From Novosphingobium panipatense (GTDB lineage: Bacteria; Pseudomonadota; Alphaproteobacteria; Sphingomonadales; Sphingomonadaceae): a stretch of 64,000 nt of DNA. Location: contig NZ_MSQB01000012.1 of the NCBI RefSeq assembly GCF_002149965.1, forward strand, positions 120,144 to 184,143, in the 5' to 3' direction. The notes beneath the pieces were generated by a model. The model saw only the letters and a program-made list of their open reading frames with translations. It was not told the origin of the DNA and ran no database searches. Of this stretch, positions 34,058-41,343 are shown one piece after another (the stretch's first letter is position 1; the number at the start of each line of letters is the position of its first letter). Position numbers and translations under genes: made by a program.

Positions 34058-35035
34058 TCAGCTGTAGATGAAGATCAGGCGGTCGGTCAGGCGGGTCGAT
34101 CTGAGGCCGAGCGAGGCCTGAAGCTTGGCAATGGCGCCGACCGGATCGTGGATGTTGAACACGCCGCTCACCCGCCGGGCGCGGACGTCCTCGCCGATCA
34201 CCTGAAGGTAGCCGCTGTGATAGCGCCCCAGTTCGGCAACGACTTCGGATAGAGGACGATCCTCGAACGTCAGGAAGCCCTGTGTCCAGGCATCGGCATC
34301 GGCGACTTTGCCGGTTTCGAGGGAGTTGAACCCCTGCGCGCGGCTATAGCGGATGCTCTGCCCTTCGCCGACCTCTGCCGTCCTGCCTTGCGCAGCCGGG
34401 ACGGCTACACGCACCCGGTGCTCGGTGACGCTGACTTGCGCGCCGTCGTCCAGCGTGCGGACGAGGAAGCGGGTGCCCAGCGCGGTCGTGCTCCCGCCAC
34501 CTGCCTCCACCGTGAACGGGCGTCTGCGATCGGGGGCGACGGTGAAGGCCGCTTCGCCTTTGAGCAGCCGGACGGTGCGCCGACCCGGAGCATAGTCGAA
34601 GGCCACCGCGCTGCGGGTATTGAGCAGGATATGCGAACCATCCGGCATGGCGATCATGCGCTGTTCGCCGGGCGCGGTCATCGCATCGGCCTGCCAGCGC
34701 GTGGGCCAGTCATTCGCCGCGCCGACCACCACTACCAGGGCAAGGCTTGCGGCCAGAGCTGTCGGCACCCAACGGCGGGGGAGGCCGCGCCGCGGATGTA
34801 CCGAGGTGGACGGCAGGCGGGGCGGGGCGAGAGAAGCACGCAGCGCGGGAGGGACCGTCACCCCGCCCAGATCGGACCAGACGACTTCCATCTCCGCAAA
34901 GGCCTGCGCGTGGCGCGGGTCGGCGTCCAGCCAGGCGTTCAGTTCGGTCTCATCGTCCAGCAGGCCGCTGTCGCGATCGGCGAACCGGCGTGCGGCCTCA
35001 TCGGCGATTTCCTTAGGAATGGGACTGTCAGCCAT
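34058..35035 (-). CDS. fecR: FecR-type anti-sigma factor (cassette 2)
   Basis: A 325-residue transmembrane signal carrier. The N-terminal sigma-binding helices read IADEAARRFADRDSG and LNAWLDADPRHAQAFAEME. One membrane segment (VPTALAASLALVVVVGA) is followed by the FecR domain (MIAMPDGSHILLNTRSAVAF) and a C-terminal STN-like domain ending LIFIYS. ATG 35035 gives the standard MADSPIPKEIADEAARR start; the longer frame adds a basic non-conserved tail. It sits between sigma gene and receptor as in cassette 1 and would relay signals from the STN domain of the now-interrupted receptor. Confidence 0.88.
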   Translation of the reverse strand: MADSPIPKEIADEAARRFADRDSGLLDDETELNAWLDADPRHAQAFAEMEVVWSDLGGVTVPPALRASLAPPRLPSTSVHPRRGLPRRWVPTALAASLALVVVVGAANDWPTRWQADAMTAPGEQRMIAMPDGSHILLNTRSAVAFDYAPGRRTVRLLKGEAAFTVAPDRRRPFTVEAGGGSTTALGTRFLVRTLDDGAQVSVTEHRVRVAVPAAQGRTAEVGEGQSIRYSRAQGFNSLETGKVADADAWTQGFLTFEDRPLSEVVAELGRYHSGYLQVIGEDVRARRVSGVFNIHDPVGAIAKLQASLGLRSTRLTDRLIFIYS

Positions 35036-35144
35036 CACCAGCGCGGTTCCTTTGCCGTGCGGCGCACCACGGCGCCGCACCAGCCTTCATATGCAAGACG
35101 TCCGGCACGCGCGGATCGGGACTTTTCGCGGCGAGAATAGGCAG

Positions 35145-35672
35145 TCATGCGCCCGTATCATCCTGAAGATCATCCTGAAGTCTGGCATGACAATGGCGTA
35201 CCGCGATCCGCACATGCTTGGCGACGGCGTTGAGCGTGATGCCAAGCCGCTGCGCCACTTCGTCGGCCGGAACGCCGTCGATCCGGCGCAGCGTGAAGAC
35301 CTGCCGGCAGCGCAGCGGCAGTTCCTCCAGCGCCGCTTCGAGGCGTTGCAGCCTTTCCCTATCGACCAGCCGTGTCTCTGCCGAAGGCGTGTTCGCGGAA
35401 ACGTCGAGCGGAAGATCTCCGCCCTCGAACAGCTTGCCGTGGCGCGTGGCGGCTCGGACATGGTCGGTCGCAAGGTTGGTGGCGAGGCGGTAGAGGAAGG
35501 CCCGCTTGTTCACGATCGGCGGATCGTCCTCTACCCGCTGGACCCGGAACCACAGGCTCTGCGTCACATCCTCCGCTGCCGGGACACTGCCGACGATGCG
35601 CTGCGCCAGCCGCAGAAGCGAGCGGCGTTCCGTCAGCAGCAGGCGCGTCAAGGCAGCGGCGTTGGAGTGCAT
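35145..35672 (-). CDS. fecI: FecI-type ECF sigma factor (cassette 2)
   Basis: A 175-residue ECF sigma factor. Region 2 is IVGSVPAAEDVTQSLWFRVQ then NKRAFLYRLATNLATDHVRA; region 4 is LPLRCRQVFTLRRIDGVPADEVAQRLGIT with the helix LNAVAKHVRIAVRH. ATG 35672 matches the start of its paralogue (MSSNAALLSRLLTAER versus MHSNAAALTRLLLTER); the frame is open further upstream but without similarity. It leads the cassette 2 transcription unit. If the receptor is dead, its normal induction by ligand would be lost. Confidence 0.9.
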   Translation of the reverse strand: MHSNAAALTRLLLTERRSLLRLAQRIVGSVPAAEDVTQSLWFRVQRVEDDPPIVNKRAFLYRLATNLATDHVRAATRHGKLFEGGDLPLDVSANTPSAETRLVDRERLQRLEAALEELPLRCRQVFTLRRIDGVPADEVAQRLGITLNAVAKHVRIAVRHCHARLQDDLQDDTGA

Positions 35673-35764
35673 TTGGGGCGCGCCTAGCTCTCTTGCGATC
35701 AATTCGCAATATGGCGGGTCACGAAAGTCTACAGCCTTGACAGGGCAAAGGCCGACCACGGGAG

Positions 35765-35798
35765 CGCCCTTCCGGCGGGATCGATCACCGGAAGGGCG
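35765..35798 (-). terminator. hairpin terminator after the OYE operon
   Basis: CGCCCTTCCGG (35765-35775) is perfectly complementary to CCGGAAGGGCG (35788-35798), an 11-bp stem with a 12-base loop, ending 6 bp from the stop of the OYE gene on the minus strand. No T-run follows. The position supports termination or 3'-end protection. Confidence 0.6.
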
Positions 35799-35804
35799 AT
35801 CGCC

Positions 35805-36923
35805 TCAATCGATTACTTCGCCGTTCTGCGGCCCCGGATAGCGCGAGAGCCAATAGGCATATTGCTCCGGCAGCAGCGAGGAGGCCTTGGGTACGCCCAG
35901 TTCGCGCGCCGTGCGGAACGGATAGTGCGGGTCGGCCAGCACACCGCGCCCGACCATCACCAGATCCATCTGCGCCTCTGCAATCGCGCGCTCGGCATCG
36001 GTGGGAACGTCCATGCCCCATGCGGTGGCGACGGGCAGGTCGGTCTCGGTCCGTACGCGTTGGGCGATCGGGGCCATGAAGGCGGGGCCCCACGGCACCT
36101 TCGCCTCGATCGTCGAAAAGCCCATCGAGACGTTGAGGAAGTCCAGCCCTTCCGCGCGCATGCGGTTCACCAGAGCGATGGACTCGACCAGCGTTTCCTC
36201 GTCCCGGCCGTCGAATTCCAGCACCCCGAAGCGGGCGGTGAGCGGCAGGTTCTCCGGCCAGACGGCGCGCACGGCCTGAAGCGTTTCGATCAGGAAGCGG
36301 CCCCGGTTCTCGGCGCTGCCGCCGTATTGGTCGGTGCGGGTATTGGCGTGGATCGAGAAGAAGCTCTGCGCGAGGTAGCCGTGGGCGAAATGCAGCTCCA
36401 GCCACTGGAACCCGGCATCCAGCGCGCGCTTGGCGGCGGCAACGAAGTCCGCCTTGACGCGGGCGATGTCGTCCAGAGTCATTTCCTTCGGCACTTTGGG
36501 CAGGCCGCCGCCGAAGGCAATGGCGGACGGCGAGATCGTCGGCCAGCCGCCGGGGGCGTCGTCGGGGATATGGTCGTCGCCTTCCCACGGCTTGTTGGCG
36601 CTGGCCTTGCGGCCGGCATGGCCGATCTGGATGCCGGGCACCGCACCCGCCTTGCGGATTTCGGCGGCAATCGCAGCCATGCCCGGCACTTGCGCATCAT
36701 TCCAGAGCCCGGTGCAGCCCGGGGTGATGCGGCCCTCGGGCGAAACGCTGGTCGCCTCGACGATGACAAGGCCCGCCCCGCCGCGTGCCATGCCGGTGTA
36801 GTGGGCAAGGTGCCAGTCGGTGGTGACACCGTCCTCGGCGGAATATTGGCACATGGGCGGCACGGCGATGCGGTTGCGTAAGGTGACGTCCTTGAGCGTG
36901 AAGGGCGTGAAAAGCGCGGACAT
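35805..36923 (-). CDS. NADH:flavin oxidoreductase, Old Yellow Enzyme family (YqjM-like)
   Basis: A 372-residue FMN ene-reductase that reduces activated C=C bonds of enones, maleimides and similar electrophiles. Seen: LFTPFTLKDVTLRNRIAVPPM with the YqjM-class cysteine region MCQYSA, the substrate-binding H in IQIGHAGRKAS, and HFAHGYLAQSFFS with DQYGGS-ENR. ATG 36923 gives the standard N-terminus. It is the last gene of an operon with a DJ-1-type protein and an SRPBCC protein, opposite a LysR regulator; such sets respond to reactive electrophiles. Confidence 0.9.
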   Translation of the reverse strand: MSALFTPFTLKDVTLRNRIAVPPMCQYSAEDGVTTDWHLAHYTGMARGGAGLVIVEATSVSPEGRITPGCTGLWNDAQVPGMAAIAAEIRKAGAVPGIQIGHAGRKASANKPWEGDDHIPDDAPGGWPTISPSAIAFGGGLPKVPKEMTLDDIARVKADFVAAAKRALDAGFQWLELHFAHGYLAQSFFSIHANTRTDQYGGSAENRGRFLIETLQAVRAVWPENLPLTARFGVLEFDGRDEETLVESIALVNRMRAEGLDFLNVSMGFSTIEAKVPWGPAFMAPIAQRVRTETDLPVATAWGMDVPTDAERAIAEAQMDLVMVGRGVLADPHYPFRTARELGVPKASSLLPEQYAYWLSRYPGPQNGEVID

Positions 36924-36972
36924 GCGTCCTCCGATTGGGGGGAGAGAGAAAAACGAAAGTGGGTAGGCGGGC

Positions 36973-37650
36973 TCAGCCGATGGCTTCGAGCACCAGCTGC
37001 GCCACGCGCTTCGACGACGCGGGGTTCTGCCCGGTGACGAGATTGCCGTCGCGCACCGCATGAGGCTGGAAATCCGGGCCGCGTTCGTAAAGCGCGCCAA
37101 GCTCGCGGATGCGCGTTTCCATCAGGAAGGGCACGGCGTGGGTAAGCCCGGCGGCCTCTTCCTCGCTATTGGTAAAGGCGCTGACCTTGCGCCCGGCGAC
37201 CAGCGGCTTGCCTTTGGTATCCTTGGCGTTCACGAGGCCGGCCGGGCCGTGGCAGACGGCGGAGACGACCTTGCCCTCGGCAAAGGCCGTGGTCAGCAGA
37301 TCGGCCAGTGCGGTACTTTCGGGCAGATCCCACATGGTGCCGTGGCCGCCGGTCAGGAACACTGCATCGTAAGGTTCGGCGGTCAGGTCCGCGACCTTCA
37401 GCGAGTGCTTCAGCTTTTCCATCGCCGGTGCATCGGCCAAAAAGCGCGCGACGCTTTCGGGACGGTCCGCCTCGGCCATCGAGCCGGGATCGACCGGCAC
37501 TTCGCCGCCCGCCGTCGAGGCCAGGTCCACGTCGGCTCCGGCATCGATGAAGGCGTAATAGGGCGTCGTCAGTTCCTCGATCCAGACGCCGGTGGAGCGG
37601 CCGGTCTCGCCGATCTGCGCGTGCGAGGTGAGAACGATGAGGATCTTCAT
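36973..37650 (-). CDS. DJ-1/PfpI-family glutamine-amidotransferase-like protein (Hsp31 type)
   Basis: A 225-residue class I GATase-fold protein. The reactive cysteine is C133 in SAVCHGPAG with H134 next to it, and E25 in WIEELTTPYYAF completes the DJ-1/Hsp31-type site. The TGGHGTMWDL motif binds near the nucleophile. Family members act as glyoxalase III, chaperone or protein deglycase. It is 12 bp after the SRPBCC gene and 49 bp before the OYE gene, all on the minus strand. A role in dicarbonyl detoxification is likely. Confidence 0.87.
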   Translation of the reverse strand: MKILIVLTSHAQIGETGRSTGVWIEELTTPYYAFIDAGADVDLASTAGGEVPVDPGSMAEADRPESVARFLADAPAMEKLKHSLKVADLTAEPYDAVFLTGGHGTMWDLPESTALADLLTTAFAEGKVVSAVCHGPAGLVNAKDTKGKPLVAGRKVSAFTNSEEEAAGLTHAVPFLMETRIRELGALYERGPDFQPHAVRDGNLVTGQNPASSKRVAQLVLEAIG

Positions 37651-37662
37651 GACGTTTTCTCC

Positions 37663-38172
37663 TTAAGCCCTGGCTGCAAATGCGGCGGCGACAAGACCGT
37701 CGAGCCAGTCCTGATGGCCGTTGATCATCGGGTTGGGCTTGGCCTTGGCCAGTTCCTTCGCAGGCTCGCCCTTCTGGCTTTCCTGCGTGAGGATGCGCAC
37801 GCGCCCGGCCGAGAGGTCTTCAATCAGCCAGGCGTGATGAACGTCGAGCCGGGTATCACCTTCGCCCGACCAGCCATGCCACGCGATCCGTGCGGGCTGG
37901 CCTTCCACCGGCGGCACGCATTCGACCACTTGCGATTCGACCGGGAAGCCGAAAGTCTTGAAGAAGAAACGATCACCCTGTTCGAGGATCGGGCCCGCGC
38001 CATCGTGAAACGCCACGTCGGAACTGTTGGCGTAATAGCCGGACCAACGCAGCGGCTCGGCCAGCAAGGGCCAGACATCGGCGGTGGTCAGGCCTGCCAC
38101 GATCACTTCGTTGGAACAGAAATTGTCGGTGAAGCCGGGAACATAGCCGGCCGGCCAGAGGATGTCGCTCAC
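37663..38172 (-). CDS. SRPBCC (START-like) domain protein
   Basis: A 169-residue helix-grip protein: VIVAGLTTADVWPLLAEPLRWSGYY is the first strand and helix, then beta-strands FFFKTFGFPVESQVVECVPP and ARIAWHGWSGEG, with a final long helix MINGHQDWLDGLVAAA. The fold binds hydrophobic ligands; no specific activity can be assigned. It is the first gene of the OYE operon and faces the LysR gene across 95 bp. Confidence 0.8.
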   Translation of the reverse strand: MSDILWPAGYVPGFTDNFCSNEVIVAGLTTADVWPLLAEPLRWSGYYANSSDVAFHDGAGPILEQGDRFFFKTFGFPVESQVVECVPPVEGQPARIAWHGWSGEGDTRLDVHHAWLIEDLSAGRVRILTQESQKGEPAKELAKAKPNPMINGHQDWLDGLVAAAFAARA

Positions 38173-38226
38173 ATGGGTCTCCTGCGCTTCGGGGGGAAAG
38201 CTTGACCGGGGAACAGATAAGCGGGC

Positions 38227-38244
38227 ATTTGATATAAGAGAAAT
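38227..38244. promoter_or_regulatory. weak LysR-type binding site
   Basis: ATTT-N10-AAAT (with a T-N11-A core at 38229/38241) lies in the 95-bp divergent region between the SRPBCC gene and the LysR gene, in the only AT-rich patch there. LysR proteins recognise T-N11-A dyads, so it is a candidate site, but the symmetry is short. Confidence 0.35.
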
Positions 38245-38267
38245 CAGGAAGTGGTATTTCCATCATC

Positions 38268-39164
38268 ATGCAGGGTGATATCAGGGGGCTGGACCTCAAT
38301 CTCCTAAAGGCGCTGGATGCGCTGCTGGAAACACGCTCGGTCACGCGCGCCGCAGAGCGACTCGGGCTGACCCAGCCAGCGGTCAGCGGCATGTTGACCC
38401 GCCTGCGCGAAGCCTTTCACGATCCGCTGTTCGTGCGAGCACAGCGCGGCGTGTTGCCCACCCCGCGCGCCGAAGCGTTGGCGGGGCCGCTGAAGGCGGC
38501 GCTGCGCGAGATCGAGGTTCTGCTTCAGCCCGAGGCTTTCGATCCCGCCAGCGCTGAAATGACGATCAGCATTGCCGCCACCGACTATGCGCAGCGCGTG
38601 GTGATCCTGCCGTTCCTCACCGAGTTGCGGCGGATCGCGCCGGGCATCCGCATGTCGATCCGCCCAGTCGACATGGCCACGCTGGCACGGGACATGGAGC
38701 AGGGTCACCTCGATTTCGCGCTGATCACCCCGGAAATGGCGCCCGAGCATCTGCGCGCGCGGCGACTGTTCGACGAGCGCTACGTCTGCGTGATGCGGCA
38801 TGGCCATCCGGCAACGCGGCGTCCGCTCGATCTCGATGCCTTCTGTGCGCTCGATCATGCGCTCATGTCGCATGACGGCACCCAGTTCCATGGTGCTACC
38901 GACCGTGCCCTCGACGCCATGGGCCGCAGCCGCCGGGTCGTGCTCTCCGTGCCCAACTTCGGCTTCGTGCTCGACCTGATCCGCGCTTCGGACACTTGCG
39001 CACTGCTGCCCGAGCGGCTGGTGCGCGGGCTGGAAGGGCTATGCTTGCGCGATCCGCCGCTGGATGTGCCGGGCTTCACCAAGCTGCTCACCTGGCATGA
39101 GCGGACCCAGCACGATCCGGCCATGGCCTGGCTGCGTGAACGCATGGCAACGTCTTCGCATTGA
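38268..39164 (+). CDS. LysR-family regulator opposite the OYE operon
   Basis: A 298-residue LTTR of the NodD/SyrM-like branch. The N-terminus GLDLNLLKALDALLETRSVTRAAE then LGLTQPAVSGMLTRLREAF is the winged helix; the effector domain begins at MTISIAATDYAQRVVILPFL. A cysteine pair around VCVMRHG and FCALDH is seen but is not diagnostic for redox sensing. Divergent placement relative to the SRPBCC/DJ-1/OYE operon makes that operon its likely target. Confidence 0.88.
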   Translation: MQGDIRGLDLNLLKALDALLETRSVTRAAERLGLTQPAVSGMLTRLREAFHDPLFVRAQRGVLPTPRAEALAGPLKAALREIEVLLQPEAFDPASAEMTISIAATDYAQRVVILPFLTELRRIAPGIRMSIRPVDMATLARDMEQGHLDFALITPEMAPEHLRARRLFDERYVCVMRHGHPATRRPLDLDAFCALDHALMSHDGTQFHGATDRALDAMGRSRRVVLSVPNFGFVLDLIRASDTCALLPERLVRGLEGLCLRDPPLDVPGFTKLLTWHERTQHDPAMAWLRERMATSSH

Positions 39165-39205
39165 CGGGACGAGAGTAGCCCCTTGGTCGTGATTTCGCGG
39201 ATAGC

Positions 39206-40423
39206 TCAGTTCTTGTCGAGACGCGGAAGCAATGCGGTCAGGAGGCCGATCGCCGGGAGAAAGGCGCAGATATGGTAGACCGTTTCGATACTCGTGCGAT
39301 CGGCCAGCCAACCCAGCACAGCGGCGCCTATGCCGCCCATTCCGAACGAGAACCCGAAGAACAGGCCTGAGATCATGCCCACTTTGCCGGGAACCAGTTC
39401 CTGCGCGAACACAACGATAGCAGGAAACGCGGAAGCCAGGATCAGGCCGATCGCCACGGTCAGCGGGCCGGTCCAGAACAGGCTGGCATAGGGCAGGAGC
39501 AGGGTGAAGGGCAGGGCGCCCAGGATCGAGAACCAGATCACGTATTTGCGGCCGAAGCGATCGCCCAGCGGCCCGCCCATGACCGTGCCCACGGCGACGG
39601 CTGCCAGGAAGGCAAACAGATGGAACTGCGCGTTCTGCACGGAGAGTCCGAAACGGTGGATCAGGTAGAATGTGAAGTAGCTCGTCAGGCTGGCGAGATA
39701 GACGTATTTGGAGAAGATCAGCGCCAGCAATATCGCGATGCCGCGCGCGGCCTGTCCTTTCGGCAGCGCGCCGGAGAGTGCGTCGCTGCGACCGGCGGCA
39801 AGGCGTTCGAGGCCGTGATTGCGATACCAGGCGGCGACGTTCCACAGCACCGCGCCGGAGAGCAGCGCCAGCAGCGCGAAAAAGGCCAGGCTGGATTGGC
39901 CCCAGCGCACCACCACCAGCGCGGCGGCCAGCGGTCCCAGCGCCTGTCCGGCGTTGCCGCCGACCTGGAACAGGGATTGGGCAAGGCCGTGCCGTCCACC
40001 GGCCGCCATCCGTGCCACCCGCGAGGATTCGGGATGGAATACGGAAGAGCCCATGCCCAGCAAGGAGGCGCCGACGAGCACCAGCCAATAGCTATGCGCT
40101 GCGGAGAGTACCGTCAGTCCGGCCAGCGAGAACAGTGTGCCGCCGGGCAAGGCCAGCGGCGTGGGCCGTTTGTCTGCATAGAGCCCGACCAGCGGTTGCA
40201 GGATCGAGGCGGTGATCTGATAGGCGAGCGTCACCAGTCCGATCTGGCCGAAGCTCAGTTTCAGGTCGCTTTTCAGCGCGGGATAGATCGCCGGAAGCAG
40301 CGACTGCATCATGTCGTTCAGAAGGTGGCAGAAACTGATCGCGACGATCACGCCGAACACCGTTCCGTCGATCGCGCCCCCGGCCCTGGCCCCGGCCTCT
40401 GAACTGGTTCTACTCGCCGCCAT
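39206..40423 (-). CDS. MFS efflux transporter, Fsr (fosmidomycin-resistance) type
   Basis: A 405-residue transporter with about 12 helices. The first helix SFCHLLNDMMQSLLPAIYP and motif YADKRPTPLALPGG (loop 2-3) closely resemble Fsr, an exporter of fosmidomycin and other drugs. GMGSSVFHPESSRVARMA in helix 4 is another family hallmark. It is transcribed divergently from an AraC regulator, the common layout for drug-responsive exporters. The natural substrate cannot be told from sequence. Confidence 0.87.
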   Translation of the reverse strand: MAASRTSSEAGARAGGAIDGTVFGVIVAISFCHLLNDMMQSLLPAIYPALKSDLKLSFGQIGLVTLAYQITASILQPLVGLYADKRPTPLALPGGTLFSLAGLTVLSAAHSYWLVLVGASLLGMGSSVFHPESSRVARMAAGGRHGLAQSLFQVGGNAGQALGPLAAALVVVRWGQSSLAFFALLALLSGAVLWNVAAWYRNHGLERLAAGRSDALSGALPKGQAARGIAILLALIFSKYVYLASLTSYFTFYLIHRFGLSVQNAQFHLFAFLAAVAVGTVMGGPLGDRFGRKYVIWFSILGALPFTLLLPYASLFWTGPLTVAIGLILASAFPAIVVFAQELVPGKVGMISGLFFGFSFGMGGIGAAVLGWLADRTSIETVYHICAFLPAIGLLTALLPRLDKN

Positions 40424-40491
40424 TCCTTGTCATCCTGTCCCGATTTGAGAAGACGGCCCTTATTCCCTTTTGGATCGTCCCGCTTCGGCAT

Positions 40492-41292
40492 ATGGGTCAA
40501 TCAATTATGAAAATGGGACAACCAGTCGAGCATCGCCAGTCTGCGGATTTCGAGGATGTGCCGCGCCCGGTGGTCGGGGTAGGCAACGATTATCCGGCAT
40601 CTTTCGAACTGGCCGAACATACCCACCGGCGCGGGCAATTCCTTTATGCCGCAAGCGGGGTGGTGGCGGTCAGCACCCCCGAAGGTGCCTGGGTCGCGCC
40701 GCCCGAGCGTGCGGTCTGGATTCCGGCGGGAACGCCGCATTCGGTGCGAATGGTCGGCGCGGTGCGGACGCGCAGTGTGCTGATCGACCAGGCGGCAAGC
40801 GCAACCCTTGCCGATACTTGCCGGGTCGTCTCGGTATCCCCCTTGCTGCGCCAGCTTCTCGTGGCCGCGTCGGAAGTGCCAGCCGAATACGCGGAGGAAG
40901 GACGCGACGGACTGGTGATGGCGCTGCTGGTAGCGGAGATCTGCCTGGCGCCGGTGATCCCGATCGTCGTGCCCTTTCCGCGCCATACGGCGCTTGCGCA
41001 GCGCTGCCATCGTTTCCTCGAAAGTCCGCGGGCGAGTGAGACGATCGATCAGTGGTCGGATGCGCTGGCGATGAACCGGCGGCGCTTCACCCGGCTGTTC
41101 CGGCGCGAAACGGGCATGAGCTTTGCCGAGTGGCGGCAGCAGGCTTGTCTCTCCGAAGCATTGCAGCGGCTGGCAGCAGGCGATTCCGTCACGGCGATCG
41201 CGCTCGATCTCGGCTATGACGGACCGGGCAATTTCTCGACGATGTTCAAACGCGTCCTGGGTGCGCCGCCGAGCCGCTATCGCGCGCAGTAG
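40492..41292 (+). CDS. AraC-family transcriptional regulator with cupin sensor
   Basis: A 266-residue regulator. A cupin-type N-terminal domain (about 35-115; HTHRRGQFLYAASGVVAVST and PERAVWIPAGTPHSVRM) is followed by an AraC double helix-turn-helix (about 170-265) with MNRRRFTRLFRRETGMSFAEW and then IALDLGYDGPGNFSTMFKRVLG. Several close ATGs (40492, 40507, 40513) precede the conserved part without a clear ribosome site, so the start is uncertain by a few codons. It faces the Fsr-type exporter across a short gap and probably controls it. Confidence 0.85.
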   Translation: MGQSIMKMGQPVEHRQSADFEDVPRPVVGVGNDYPASFELAEHTHRRGQFLYAASGVVAVSTPEGAWVAPPERAVWIPAGTPHSVRMVGAVRTRSVLIDQAASATLADTCRVVSVSPLLRQLLVAASEVPAEYAEEGRDGLVMALLVAEICLAPVIPIVVPFPRHTALAQRCHRFLESPRASETIDQWSDALAMNRRRFTRLFRRETGMSFAEWRQQACLSEALQRLAAGDSVTAIALDLGYDGPGNFSTMFKRVLGAPPSRYRAQ

Positions 41293-41299
41293 GGCTTGA

Positions 41300-41327
41300 C
41301 CCGTGATGCGAACGCACCGTCGCATCA
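41300..41327. terminator. bidirectional hairpin terminator
   Basis: CGTGATGCGA (41300-41309) is a perfect match to TCGCATCACG (41318-41327) with an 8-base loop, in the 51-bp gap between the convergent AraC gene (ends 41292) and the DUF5695 gene (ends 41344). The run GGGAAAAG follows on the plus strand. Confidence 0.6.
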
Positions 41328-41343
41328 CGTCGGGAAAAGCGGC

